This document shows, piece after piece, positions 9,023-18,561 of a DNA stretch of 64,000 nucleotides; position 1 is the stretch's first letter; every line of letters starts with the position of its first letter. Under the pieces are notes generated by a model. The model did no database searches. It was not told the origin of the DNA and was given only the letters and a program-made list of their open reading frames with translations. A program made the position numbers and the translations under genes. This DNA is from ChocPot-Mid sp043804925 (lineage in GTDB: Bacteria; Bacteroidota; Ignavibacteria; Kapaibacteriales; UBA2268): the NCBI GenBank assembly GCA_043804925.1, contig JAZDIP010000008.1, forward strand, positions 32,565-96,564. Reading direction: 5' to 3'.

Positions 9023-9562
9023 TTATTTATTTTTATCAAGCATCTCCAGTGCTTTTCTTAAAGTATCTGCATCAGCTCCGGCTAATGTTTCGGCTAATTT
9101 GTTTCTCAATTCATCTGCGTCAATAGGTTTTTTTCTGTTTTTAATTTCTTCAGGTGGTTCGATGTTTAATAACTGGCAAACCTTTTCGATATAATTTTCG
9201 GGCTTAACCGGTTTTTCAAGATAAACTCCGGGACCTTGCATCATCATAGTATCGAAGTCAACTTTACCCAAATCATCTCTTGCATGACCCGTTACAATTA
9301 AAACCGGTATCTTTGTCCATTCTTTGTTTTTTTGCAAATCGCGAAAAAATTTTACACCTGAATGTTTGGGCATAACAAGGTCAAGTGAAATTAAATCAGG
9401 GATTTCTTTTTGAACTGCAGCCAACGCCTCGAATCCGTCACAGGCAGTACTGACATTAAATCCATATTCCTTGAGTGCAGAACTAAGATAATTTCGAACG
9501 TCTGCTTCATCATCTACTACAAGTATTTTTTTATTATTCATACTTTCCATTTTGAACTCCAT
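9023..9562 (-). CDS. CheY-like response regulator with short helical C-terminal tail
   Basis: The protein has 179 residues (171 if the internal ATG at 9541 is used). A receiver domain covers about residues 10-130 with VVDDEADV, phospho-acceptor Asp in LISLDLVMPKHSG, Thr in VLIVTGHA and Lys in YLEKPVK. A C-terminal tail of about 45 residues is predicted helical from its sequence (DADELRNKLAETLAGADADTLRKALEML, shown here broken: ELRNKLAETL and DTLRKALEML) and is not a known DNA-binding domain. It lies between the PAS kinase and a second receiver protein; the three probably form one phosphorelay. Confidence 0.9.
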   Translation of the reverse strand: MEFKMESMNNKKILVVDDEADVRNYLSSALKEYGFNVSTACDGFEALAAVQKEIPDLISLDLVMPKHSGVKFFRDLQKNKEWTKIPVLIVTGHARDDLGKVDFDTMMMQGPGVYLEKPVKPENYIEKVCQLLNIEPPEEIKNRKKPIDADELRNKLAETLAGADADTLRKALEMLDKNK

Positions 9563-9580
9563 TATGTTTATATTTATTTT

Positions 9581-11383
9581 TTAATTTAATATTTCACTTG
9601 CCAGCAATTCCAATGTTTTTCTCGAAAGAGAAATTCTGAAAATTGAACCCTCACCTACATCAGAATTTACTTCAATTTTTCCACCATGTTCGATTATTAT
9701 TTTATTCGTTGTTAACAAACCAAGCCCCGTGCCTTTTGAACCTTTTGTAGTGAAGAAAGTTGTAAAGACATTTTTAAGAACCTCAGCTTCCATGCCGCAA
9801 CCATTGTCAATAACTTCGAATATCAATAAATCATCCTTATCTTTTGTTCTTAAAATAACCTCACCTTTTTTGTCCTCTCTTAAAACAGCGGCATCTATTG
9901 CGTTTGAGAGTAAATTAGTCAGACACGCTTCAATGCCTTCATGGTCGAGTAGTGCCGGTTTTAAATCTTTTTGTAAATCTGCAATTAATTTAACGTTTTG
10001 AGATTTTGCTGTTTCTTTATACAACTCAATTATTTCTTCAATAATCTTGTTAGGTTCTGTAAGTTCAAGAGTCGGTAATTTTCCTTTAGCAAAAGATAAA
10101 AATCCCTTCACAAGATTTGTCGTTTTATAAAAATTCTTTTGCAGTATTTCCCAGCCCTCAACAATACGTGTAGCATCACCTTTTCTTAGTCCGATATCTA
10201 CTATATACATACCACCTTCGAGTCCCATCAGTAAATTTTTAATTGTATGAGCCAAACCGGCTACTGTTTGCCCAACAGCACCCAATCTTTCTGCTTCGAG
10301 TTTTTTCTTCTCAAGTTCGATGATAGGCCGTAAATCTTGTATAAATGCAACTTTCCCTATATCTTTTTTCTTACTTTTAAGTTTAAGAGCATTGAATCTT
10401 ACCGGAACATCTTCGCCTGTACTGGTTTTAACCTTTGTTTCATTTAAATTTACAATGCTTGAATCATCATTGTTCTCCTTGAAAAATACTTCCGGCAGCA
10501 TTTCTTTTACCTGATATAAAACAGGTTTTTTAAATGATTGCCAGTTCAATATTTTTTTAGCTGATTGATTGATGATTTCAACTTTGTCATTCTCGTTCAT
10601 CGCTAAGATACCATCTTCTGCATTATCAATTAAAGTAGCATAAAAATCATGGGCTTTCCTGAGTTGTTCTTCTAAGTTGTGCAAATCTGATATATCGGTA
10701 GCAATTTCCATGACCAACTGGACACCTTCTCTCGTAACTGAAAGTGGGGTTGTATTCACAATATAATGTGTCTCAAAACCTAAAAATGATTTACCAACCT
10801 CGGCAGAGATATGTTCCTGTCCATCTTTAAAAGTTTGTGCAGCAGGGCAGTATCTGCATTTGCGTTTACGCTTCTTGTAAACCTCATAACATTTTTTCCC
10901 TTTACTATCACCGAAAGTATCACGAAACTTTTTATTTGCCCTTACGATTCTGAATTCCTTATCAATGATTGTCAGATAACTTGGCACTCTCTCGAAAAGT
11001 AAATTATATTGTTCCTGAAATCTTGTAGTATCGGTAATATCAACTGACATTTCAATAATATATTTAATCTCGTCGTTTTCATTTTTAACAGGAGCAAGGT
11101 GAACTACATAATGACATGTTTTACCATTCTTGTCAATTCCCGATTCGTTTGAAACAATAGTCTCACCAAAATCAAAAACTCTGTCTAACTGGCAATGCCT
11201 GCACTTCTTTCCGTGATTTTTATAAACCTCATAGCATTTCTTTTTTTCTTCTTTACCAAAATACTCCCTGAAGTTCTTATTTGCCTCTATAATATTATAC
11301 TCCCTGTCTATAATCGCAATATTATAAGGGACCATATCAAATAAGTTATTTGCTATATATTTTGATATTTCTTTTTTCATCAA
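9581..11383 (-). CDS. PAS-domain sensor histidine kinase with two Cys-containing PAS domains
   Basis: This 600-residue kinase has no clear membrane segment, so it is probably cytoplasmic. Three PAS domains are visible (about residues 15-125, 130-245 and 250-365). The first two share the motif C-x10-C-x2-C: KCYEVYKNHGKKCRHC (Cys 50, 61, 64) and KCYEVYKKRKRKCRYC. The kinase core has the H-box AHTIKN (about 378), N-box NLLSNAIDAA (about 491), G1 DNGCGM, F-box FTTFFTTKG and G2 GTGLGL. The cysteine trios could bind metal or sense redox state; this is inference. It is the first gene of a unit with two receiver proteins and probably phosphorylates them. Confidence 0.92.
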   Translation of the reverse strand: MMKKEISKYIANNLFDMVPYNIAIIDREYNIIEANKNFREYFGKEEKKKCYEVYKNHGKKCRHCQLDRVFDFGETIVSNESGIDKNGKTCHYVVHLAPVKNENDEIKYIIEMSVDITDTTRFQEQYNLLFERVPSYLTIIDKEFRIVRANKKFRDTFGDSKGKKCYEVYKKRKRKCRYCPAAQTFKDGQEHISAEVGKSFLGFETHYIVNTTPLSVTREGVQLVMEIATDISDLHNLEEQLRKAHDFYATLIDNAEDGILAMNENDKVEIINQSAKKILNWQSFKKPVLYQVKEMLPEVFFKENNDDSSIVNLNETKVKTSTGEDVPVRFNALKLKSKKKDIGKVAFIQDLRPIIELEKKKLEAERLGAVGQTVAGLAHTIKNLLMGLEGGMYIVDIGLRKGDATRIVEGWEILQKNFYKTTNLVKGFLSFAKGKLPTLELTEPNKIIEEIIELYKETAKSQNVKLIADLQKDLKPALLDHEGIEACLTNLLSNAIDAAVLREDKKGEVILRTKDKDDLLIFEVIDNGCGMEAEVLKNVFTTFFTTKGSKGTGLGLLTTNKIIIEHGGKIEVNSDVGEGSIFRISLSRKTLELLASEILN

Positions 11384-11851
11384 TTTTCTTTCATTTTATA
11401 ATCTACAATTTAAGAAATTCTAATGATTATTGTTAATTTATGAAATTATATAAAAAGTTTAATTCAGCATCAATAAAAACCATCAAAAACATGTACAGTG
11501 AAATTAATAAATATTCATAATAATCAATTTAAGTCTTTGATACATGGTTAAATCTAATATTTTTACTATCTAAAAATATGATTAAAACTAATTAATATAA
11601 CTGCAAGTGATTGTATTTATAGTAGGTTAAAGATACAACAATCAGATTACATAATATTATTATTTTTCATTTTCATTCAATTTTCAAAAAATTCTATTAT
11701 AAATTTGTTTGTAATCTAATACGATAATTTTATATGTATTGAGTAGATTAATTGGATTTTCTAGTTTTAATATTATTGAAATTATTTTGGAAGCAAAACT
11801 CAATTGCTATAATATTACGAAAAAATTGTAAAACTAAATAGATGGAATAAA
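11384..11851. other. AT-rich divergent intergenic region
   Basis: The 468 bases separate the histidine kinase (minus) from the DsrK-like gene (plus) and must hold promoters for both. A TANNTTTG-type box (TAAATTTG) is seen at 11700-11707, about 145 bases before the DsrK-like start, without a good -33 partner. No gene, RNA or strong hairpin was recognised. Confidence 0.5.
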
Positions 11852-13231
11852 ATGTTTAAAGAGAAGTCAATTTGGAACAAACTCGAGGGTAAAACTACTC
11901 CTGAAATGAAGTATATTATTGAGAAACCTCCAAAAGGTGATAGGGTCTCAAGGTTTTTAGAGATTTTTGCAGTTATGCTGAAGCACACAAATTACAGACC
12001 AATATTGGAGCAATATGTAAAGATATCTGCAAAATGTTCTAGATGCAGTGTCGCATGCCATATTTATCAGGTTACTCAAGATCCAAAAGATATACCATGT
12101 TATCGTTCGGAACTATTGCTTAGAATTTATCGAAGGTATTTTTCTTTGGAGGGTTCAATCTATGGGAGATTATTTGGCGGATATGAATTGAAGGAGGAAG
12201 ATATTGATGAAATGGCAAATTCATTTTGGAAATGTACTGCGTGCAGAAAATGTGTTCTTGAATGTCCAATGGGAATTGACCATGGATTATTAACACACCT
12301 TGCACGATATATAATGGCAGAAATGGATATTTCACCAAGAGCATTAATTATTTCGACGAGAGAGCAACTTGAAGGAAAAACCCGGAACACATCTGCAATA
12401 CCGTGGATAGGAATGGCTGATTCGATAGAATTCCTCGAAGAAGAAATCAAGGAAATGCACGATGTAGATGTTAAATTTCCGATTGATGTCGAAGGGGCGG
12501 AATACTTGTTTGTTACTCCTGTTTCAGACTGGCTTATGGAAGCTGAATCATTGATGGGTATAGCATGTGCAATGCATGCCGGGGAAGTCAGCTGGACAAT
12601 GAGCTCAAAATTTAATGATGCAATTAACTACGGCTTGTTCTATAGCGATTCAATCTTGAAGAGAAATCTTATGGAAATAGCTGAAGAGTTTAAAAGATTG
12701 AAATGCAAAAAAATATTAATGGGCGAATGTGGACATGCTACAAGGAGTGCATGGTTTATGCCTACTTATTGGGAGGGTGGTAATGTCCCTGAAATAGTTC
12801 ATTGTATGGAATTAACTGATAGACTGATTAAGGAAGGCAAAATTAAACTTGACCCAAATGTTGTTACCGAAAGAGTAACATACCATGACCCATGTAATAT
12901 AGCAAGACAATCAAGGATAATAGAACCGCCAAGAGATATTTTAAAATCCTTCTGTAAAGACTTTGTAGAAATGACTCCGAATAAAAGTGAAAACTATTGC
13001 TGTGGCGGAGGTGGCGGAACCGTTTCTATAGATGAAATCAGAAAATACAGAACTGCTGTCGGAGGCAGGAGAAAAGCCCAGCAGATAATTGATACAGGAG
13101 CTCATTATGTTGTAGCACCATGCGCTAATTGTAAGAAGCAATTTAGGGAGTTAATGGAAGATAACAAAGTCGATGGTGAACTGGTTGGTTTGCACGACTT
13201 GATTCTTAAGGCAATTATTTTTGATAAATAA
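11852..13231 (+). CDS. DsrK/HmcF/TmcB-like iron-sulfur protein (HdrD-type CCG domains)
   Basis: The 459-residue cytoplasmic-type protein has two [4Fe-4S] motifs, CSRCSVACHIYQ (about residue 69) and CTACRKCVLECPMG (about 131), followed by an HdrD/HdrB-like catalytic part with cysteines in GECGHATR (about 292), YHDPCNIARQ, NYCCGGGGGT (about 387) and APCANCKKQF. This order is that of DsrK in the DsrMKJOP complex and its relatives, which pass electrons between membrane quinones and a cytoplasmic thiol/disulfide partner. It starts a four-gene operon with a cytochrome b (13297), a ferredoxin (14001) and an NrfD-cytochrome fusion (14821). No dsrAB or dsrC is in the window, so the cytoplasmic partner is unknown. 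Confidence 0.82.
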   Translation: MFKEKSIWNKLEGKTTPEMKYIIEKPPKGDRVSRFLEIFAVMLKHTNYRPILEQYVKISAKCSRCSVACHIYQVTQDPKDIPCYRSELLLRIYRRYFSLEGSIYGRLFGGYELKEEDIDEMANSFWKCTACRKCVLECPMGIDHGLLTHLARYIMAEMDISPRALIISTREQLEGKTRNTSAIPWIGMADSIEFLEEEIKEMHDVDVKFPIDVEGAEYLFVTPVSDWLMEAESLMGIACAMHAGEVSWTMSSKFNDAINYGLFYSDSILKRNLMEIAEEFKRLKCKKILMGECGHATRSAWFMPTYWEGGNVPEIVHCMELTDRLIKEGKIKLDPNVVTERVTYHDPCNIARQSRIIEPPRDILKSFCKDFVEMTPNKSENYCCGGGGGTVSIDEIRKYRTAVGGRRKAQQIIDTGAHYVVAPCANCKKQFRELMEDNKVDGELVGLHDLILKAIIFDK

Positions 13232-13296
13232 TGCTTTGGAATTGTTGTATTTGTTCATTTGAAATAAAAATTAAAATAATATAAAAGGAAGAGTTT

Positions 13297-14004
13297 ATGG
13301 ATGCTTGGTTAGAATTTGCAAAGGGACCATTGTTTAGGTTTACTTTTGCTATTATGATATTAGGACTGTCCAGAGTGTTGATTCTATCAATAATCAATGG
13401 ATTTGAAGCAAAAGGAAAATCAAGAGAGAAGAAGTTACCAATGAATTATATAATGAAATTAACTTTCGGATTTGTTTTTCCAATAAGGTCTTTTAGAGTC
13501 AAACCGTTGTATAGTGTAATTTCAATAATCTTTCATTTGGGATTACTTCTAACACCGATATTCTTATTTGACCACGCTTTACTATTTGATAATTCAATAG
13601 GTATAAGTTGGCTTGGTTTGACTTTTTCCAAAACAAGTGCCGATTGGTTAACAATAATTACAATTATAACAGGTGTTATTATTTTTCTACTTCGATGGAC
13701 AAATCAAGCTTCAAGAGCTATTAGCAGAAAGCAGGATTTTATTTGGCCTCTTTTGTTATTAGTGCCATTTATCACAGGGTATGTATGTGGAAATTCTGTT
13801 TTAAATCCTGATTCTTACAAAGCATTTTTATTGATTCATATTTTAAGTGGTGAGTTGATATTTTTATTATTACCTTTTACAAAAATCGCTCACTGTATTT
13901 TGATGCCAATTAGCCAGTGGATAACGGCAAGGAGTTGGAAATTTGCACCTGACTCACCTGAAGAAGTTATTATGGCATTAGGCAAGGAAGGAGAAAAAAT
14001 ATGA
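13297..14004 (+). CDS. DsrM/TmcC-like membrane cytochrome b subunit
   Basis: The 235-residue protein has about six hydrophobic segments (for example around residues 10-30, 65-90, 105-130, 150-170 and 180-205). Histidines in IIFHLGLLL, LFDHALLFD and LIHILSGEL plus AHCIL are placed as possible haem b ligands. The family resembles the NarI/DsrM/TmcC quinone-interacting cytochromes that partner DsrK-type proteins. Its stop overlaps the next start by four bases (ATGA). The family call rests on topology and gene order as much as on motifs; it could also be called an HmcE-like subunit. Confidence 0.72.
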   Translation: MDAWLEFAKGPLFRFTFAIMILGLSRVLILSIINGFEAKGKSREKKLPMNYIMKLTFGFVFPIRSFRVKPLYSVISIIFHLGLLLTPIFLFDHALLFDNSIGISWLGLTFSKTSADWLTIITIITGVIIFLLRWTNQASRAISRKQDFIWPLLLLVPFITGYVCGNSVLNPDSYKAFLLIHILSGELIFLLLPFTKIAHCILMPISQWITARSWKFAPDSPEEVIMALGKEGEKI

Positions 14005-14828
14005 AAACAATTTTAACTGATATAACAAAGTGTATAGGATGTGCAGAATGCGTTAACGCTTGTAAAGTAACAAATAATTTGCCTCCGGACAAGCCAAGGG
14101 AATGGCAAAAGAATGATGGTCTTTCTTCCAAGAACTGGACATCCGTACTTCATAATCAAAAGTATTTTGTTAGGAAGCAATGCAGGCATTGCCTTGAACC
14201 AGCATGTGAATCTGTTTGTCCGGTTGGAGCTTTGCACAAAACAGAAATGGGCGCAGTAATATATGATAAGGATAAATGTATGGGTTGCCGCTATTGTATG
14301 ATGGCATGCCCTTATGGTATTCCAAGATATGATTGGGATGATGCTGTACCATATATCAAAAAATGTATATTATGCTATTACAATATTCAAGACGGGAAAC
14401 TTAAAGAGCCGGCTTGTACTTCAGCTTGTCCAACAGGTGCAACCATTTTTGGTGAAAGAGATGAATTATTAGCTGAGGCAAGAAAGAGAATTGCTAATGA
14501 ACCGGATAAATATTTGAATCATATTTATGGTGAAAAGGAAGTAGGAGGAACTAATGTAATTTATATTACTTCTAAAGATTGTCCACTTGATTTCCTTTTC
14601 TATTACAACAATAGAGTAGATAAAGGCAAGGAATTATTAGGTAATCCTGATATTTATTCGCCTATGCCAAACACTACTAAATGGGCAATGAATGCCGTAC
14701 CTTTTGCTTTCATAGGTATGGGCGCTATTATGTCAGGGACATATTGGATTATGAAACGCAGAAAGGAATTAAATCCCGAAATTGAAGAAGAGATAACAGA
14801 CAAAAAGGAGGGAAATTCAGATGAATAG
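14001..14828 (+). CDS. DsrO/HybA-like ferredoxin subunit with C-terminal membrane anchor
   Basis: The 275-residue protein has 16 cysteines in four [4Fe-4S] groups: CIGCAECVNAC (about residue 12), CRHCLEPACESVCP, CMGCRYCMMACPYG and CILCYY with CTSACP. One hydrophobic helix near the C-terminus (about 233-252, AFIGMGAIMSG) anchors it. Unlike DsrO and HybA it starts directly at the first cluster, with no Tat signal, and the overlap with the upstream gene leaves no room for one. A cytoplasmic position is therefore inferred. It should transfer electrons between the DsrK-like protein and the NrfD subunit encoded next, whose start overlaps it by eight bases. Confidence 0.85.
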   Translation: MKTILTDITKCIGCAECVNACKVTNNLPPDKPREWQKNDGLSSKNWTSVLHNQKYFVRKQCRHCLEPACESVCPVGALHKTEMGAVIYDKDKCMGCRYCMMACPYGIPRYDWDDAVPYIKKCILCYYNIQDGKLKEPACTSACPTGATIFGERDELLAEARKRIANEPDKYLNHIYGEKEVGGTNVIYITSKDCPLDFLFYYNNRVDKGKELLGNPDIYSPMPNTTKWAMNAVPFAFIGMGAIMSGTYWIMKRRKELNPEIEEEITDKKEGNSDE

Positions 14829-16731
14829 GATTAGTAGAGTTAAACTTGTTTTATGGATTATTCTTGGTGTTGCTGCTGCTGTTGGTGTCACAAGATTTAT
14901 TTATGGACTCGGTGTTACAACAAACCTTACTGATAATACTCCCTGGGGTTTCTGGATAGGTTTTGATGTTATGGGAGGTGTTGCTTTAGCGGCAGGTGGA
15001 TTTGTTATTGCCGCTATAAATTACATTTTTGGTAAAAAGGAATTTCATCCGATTGCACGAGCTGCTATTTTAACTGCTTTTCTCGGCTACATAGCAGTTG
15101 CAGTTGGTCTGTTATTTGACCTTGGATTGCCTTGGAATATCTGGCATATGATTATCTATTGGAATCCACATTCTCCGTTGTTTGAAGTCGGCTGGTGTGT
15201 AATGTTGTATCTTGGAGTATTAACGCTTGAATTTTCTCCCGTGGTGCTAGAAAAATATCCCAAAATTCCTTTGTTGTCAAAAATCCATAACATGTTATAT
15301 AAAATCAGGATACCATTGGTTGTGCTGGGTATTATGCTATCAACACTTCATCAATCTTCTCTTGGAAGTTTAGCATTAGCATGGCCCTATCGTTTGCATC
15401 CATTATGGTATTCACCGATTATACCAATAATGTTCTTTATTTCAGCCATTTATTTAGGTTTGATGATGGTAATGGTTGAAAGCATGACTACAAGCTGGAT
15501 GTATCGTAGGGAACCGGAATTTAACATACTATCGAAGCTTAAAAAGTATGCTGTTTGGATGATTGCTTTTTACGCTTTATTAAGATTTTCTGATATAATA
15601 ATCAGGGGAGCGGGATCCTTCTTATTTGATTCGTCTTGGGGAACATATATTTTCTGGATTGAAATATTTATTTCGCTCTTTATTCCTCTGATAATATTGA
15701 TTATTCCAAAGTTATCTAAAAGTATAAATGCCTTGTATATTGCCTCATTATCAGGAGTAATAGGCATTGTATTTAACAGATTAAATGTTGCGGGACTTAC
15801 GCATTTAAATAATTTGACAGGAATCGGTGATTTTTATTTCCCATCATGGATGGAATTGTTTGTTTCTGCAGGTGTTGTTTCTCTTGCAATGCTAGCATTT
15901 TTCTTCTTCATAGAGAATTTTAAGGTATGGGAACATACACCCGAAGACCCGGATGCTCCCATAAAGGTTAAACCAAAATTTAATTCATTTAATATTTACT
16001 TGGGACCTACTAAGGTTGTTAACCGTACTAAATTTTCATTTATGTTCGTTTTTGCATTTGCTATAAGTTTTGCCTTAATATCCGGAACTGAAATTGCAAA
16101 CAAAGGAATAGTAAAGATTCCTGTAAGTAAATCACGTGGTGGCGATACATTGCTGATTGATGGAAACAGAAATAACTATGGAGTAATTTTCAAGCATGTT
16201 TTTCACCAGCAAAAAGGTATTACATGCGAGCAATGCCATCACATGAACAAGCCGGGAGACAAAGCCACCGGCTGTTACGAATGTCATGGTGATATGTATA
16301 ATGAAGGTGATGCTTTCAGGCATGATTGGCATGCTTCATCACAAGGAGCAAATTTATCATGCTCCGAGTGCCATGCTTCAAATATCAGCAAAGGGAAAGA
16401 TTTTAAAGAAGCTGCAATGCAATCGTCAAATGAAAATCTTGCTATAAAAAAATGCGAAGAATGTCATAAAGAATTAATTCCTGTTGATGCTACAATCAGG
16501 CAGATTAAATCATACATAACTCTCTCTTATACTGATGCTTTACATAACAAATGTATAGGTTGCCACGAAGAGAAGTTGAAATCGGATTCATTGATTAAAG
16601 CTAACAATCCTGACTTGACTAAATGTTCCAAGTGTCATCATGAAGTTCAAAAATTTATTTATGAAAGAAAATTATTCGAAAAATTCGAAAACAACAAATG
16701 GGTAGTATTGCCGAATAAATTTGACCGGTAG
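14821..16731 (+). CDS. NrfD/DsrP-type quinone-interacting membrane protein fused to a hexahaem cytochrome c
   Basis: The 636-residue protein has two parts. Residues 1-420 form about ten membrane helices of the NrfD/PsrC/DsrP family, starting with LVLWIILGVAAAVGVTRFIY and including HQSSLGSLALAWP. The C-terminal 180 residues form a periplasmic multihaem domain with six CxxCH motifs: CEQCH, CYECH, CSECH, CEECH, CIGCH and CSKCH, with extra histidines such as HVFHQQ that may be distal ligands. In DsrMKJOP the membrane subunit DsrP and the trihaem cytochrome DsrJ are separate, so this is a fused and larger version. It ends the four-gene operon and would connect the quinone pool to periplasmic cytochromes. 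Confidence 0.85.
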   Translation: MNRISRVKLVLWIILGVAAAVGVTRFIYGLGVTTNLTDNTPWGFWIGFDVMGGVALAAGGFVIAAINYIFGKKEFHPIARAAILTAFLGYIAVAVGLLFDLGLPWNIWHMIIYWNPHSPLFEVGWCVMLYLGVLTLEFSPVVLEKYPKIPLLSKIHNMLYKIRIPLVVLGIMLSTLHQSSLGSLALAWPYRLHPLWYSPIIPIMFFISAIYLGLMMVMVESMTTSWMYRREPEFNILSKLKKYAVWMIAFYALLRFSDIIIRGAGSFLFDSSWGTYIFWIEIFISLFIPLIILIIPKLSKSINALYIASLSGVIGIVFNRLNVAGLTHLNNLTGIGDFYFPSWMELFVSAGVVSLAMLAFFFFIENFKVWEHTPEDPDAPIKVKPKFNSFNIYLGPTKVVNRTKFSFMFVFAFAISFALISGTEIANKGIVKIPVSKSRGGDTLLIDGNRNNYGVIFKHVFHQQKGITCEQCHHMNKPGDKATGCYECHGDMYNEGDAFRHDWHASSQGANLSCSECHASNISKGKDFKEAAMQSSNENLAIKKCEECHKELIPVDATIRQIKSYITLSYTDALHNKCIGCHEEKLKSDSLIKANNPDLTKCSKCHHEVQKFIYERKLFEKFENNKWVVLPNKFDR

Positions 16732-16884
16732 ATAGGTTAAACTTGCAGATATAAGTATTGCATAACTTATTAAATATGCTAACTCATCATTGTCATGCTA
16801 TATTGTTAAAGTATTCAGTACAAAGATAAATACTAAATTTATATAGGATTGTCGATAGCTAATTTTGATAATTTAATAAAAATG

Positions 16885-16917
16885 TTATTGGCATATGACA
16901 ATAATGTATTATTTTTG
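16885..16917 (+). promoter_or_regulatory. Promoter and overlapping palindromic operator of the octahaem cytochrome operon
   Basis: TTATTGGC-ATAT-GACAATAA at 16885-16904 is an eight-base inverted repeat with one mismatch and a four-base centre. A -7 box TATTTTTG lies at 16910-16917, and ATTG at 16887-16890, exactly 19 bases upstream, serves as the -33 box inside the palindrome. Nearly the same palindrome occurs at 21018..21037 before the DUF134 operon. The spacing of the half-sites resembles Crp/Fnr-type sites; the regulator is not in this window. Confidence 0.65.
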
Positions 16918-16986
16918 TATCTTCATTAAACTTGAAATAAAAATTTTGGCTAATTAAAGGTAGAATAAGAGCAAGGTTAAAAAAAA

Positions 16987-18561
16987 ATGAAAAAAATAAT
17001 AATAATTTTAGCACTAATTGGCTTAGCAATTATAATAGCATTTGGGGTGCTGTCAGAGAGGGATTATGATGCAACGATTTTGATGAATTTAAATGAGAAA
17101 TATTCGAAGAAGCATATTCCTTCAGTTGACCACACAAAATTTGCGGTTCTCCGACAGAAGTTTACAACACCACAAGAGATAACTGAGGCATGTGTAAGTT
17201 GCCATAATTTAAGTGCCGGTGAAATTATGAAGTCAAACCATTGGAATTGGGAGAGAGAGGAATATATACAAGGACGAGGGATAGTATATATCGGTAAGAA
17301 AAATGCGATGAATAATTTTTGCATTGGAACAAAAGGTAATGAAGAAAGTTGTGCAAAATGTCATATAGGATTTGGTATGGATTCAAAGGGTAAGATATTT
17401 ACGGATTCGACTAATATAGATTGCTTGGTATGCCATGATAATACCGAGACATATGTGAAGGCACAGGAAAAAGGGGGTGCACCGGTTGCGACATTAGATT
17501 TTAATATTATTGCCGAAGGAGTAGGTAAGCCCAAGCGAACGAATTGCGGAGTTTGCCATTTTTATGGTGGTGGTGGAAATAATGTGAAGCATGGAGATTT
17601 GGAGGAAGCAATGTTTGAACCTACTAAGAATATTGATGTACACATGGGAGTGGACGGTTTGAATATGCAGTGTATAGACTGCCACGTTAGTGACAGACAC
17701 ATATTATCAGGTAAACTATTTTCATTTGCATCGACTTGTGGGGACAGAAATTCTTGCGAACAATGCCATACGATTTATCCTCATGAAGAGGATATGTTAA
17801 ATAAACATACCCTAAAAGTTGCTTGTGAAAGCTGCCATATACCAACATATGCAAAAGTAAATGCTACTAAGATGTTTTGGGATTGGTCTCAGGCAGGTAA
17901 ATTGAGGAATGGGCAGCCATATACCGAGGAGGACAGCATGGGTAATCATTCTTATATGTCTATCAAGGGGAAATTTGTATGGAAGAAGAATGTAAGACCA
18001 GATTATATTTGGTTTAATGGAACTGCATCTCATTACTTAGAGGGAGATAAAATTGATGATATAACGAAGCCGGTAATATTGAATAAATTAAATGGTTCGT
18101 ACGAAGATGATGAATCTAAAATTGTTCCGGTAAAGATCCACGGCGCAAAACAACCATTTGACCCGGTAAATCGAATTCTGATTCAGCCGAAATTATATGC
18201 TGAGAAAAAAGGTGAGGGGGCATTTTGGAAAGATTTTAACTGGCAAACAGCTTCAGAGGTTGGGATGAAAGATGCAAACTTACCTTTTAGCGGAAAGATT
18301 TCTTTCATTAAAACAGAGATGTATTGGCCAATAAATCATATGGTAGCTCCAAAAGAAGAAGCAGTGAAATGCAATGAATGTCATACGAGAAACGATTCCA
18401 GACTAGCAGGATTGAAGGATTTTTATATGCCCGGGAGGGATTACTCAAAAGCAGTTGAGACAAGCGGTATTATGCTGATTTTACTTTCATTTATAGGAGT
18501 TATTGTGCATGGAGGGATTAGGATAATAAATTCGATTAAAGTCAAAAGAGGTATTAAATGA
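16987..18561 (+). CDS. Octahaem tetrathionate reductase-family cytochrome c, membrane anchored
   Basis: The 524-residue protein has eight CxxCH motifs: CVSCH, CAKCH, CLVCH, CGVCH, CIDCH, CEQCH, CESCH and CNECH. Features of the octahaem tetrathionate reductase (OTR) family include SNHWNW after the first haem, the segment FCIGTKGN before the second, and CESCHIPTYAK with MFWDWSQAG. OTR proteins reduce tetrathionate and, in vitro, nitrite and hydroxylamine; the natural substrate is uncertain. An N-terminal signal-anchor (residues 4-22) and a C-terminal helix (about 492-512) fix it to the membrane with the haems in the periplasm. It starts an operon with cytochrome b (overlap of four bases) and sulfur transporters, under a promoter with a palindromic operator. 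Confidence 0.88.
   Translation: MKKIIIILALIGLAIIIAFGVLSERDYDATILMNLNEKYSKKHIPSVDHTKFAVLRQKFTTPQEITEACVSCHNLSAGEIMKSNHWNWEREEYIQGRGIVYIGKKNAMNNFCIGTKGNEESCAKCHIGFGMDSKGKIFTDSTNIDCLVCHDNTETYVKAQEKGGAPVATLDFNIIAEGVGKPKRTNCGVCHFYGGGGNNVKHGDLEEAMFEPTKNIDVHMGVDGLNMQCIDCHVSDRHILSGKLFSFASTCGDRNSCEQCHTIYPHEEDMLNKHTLKVACESCHIPTYAKVNATKMFWDWSQAGKLRNGQPYTEEDSMGNHSYMSIKGKFVWKKNVRPDYIWFNGTASHYLEGDKIDDITKPVILNKLNGSYEDDESKIVPVKIHGAKQPFDPVNRILIQPKLYAEKKGEGAFWKDFNWQTASEVGMKDANLPFSGKISFIKTEMYWPINHMVAPKEEAVKCNECHTRNDSRLAGLKDFYMPGRDYSKAVETSGIMLILLSFIGVIVHGGIRIINSIKVKRGIK

Noticed and set aside
16751..16770. Inverted repeat ATAAGT...ACTTAT after the NrfD-cytochrome gene as terminator
   Set aside because: The arms are only six AT-rich pairs and no T-tract follows.
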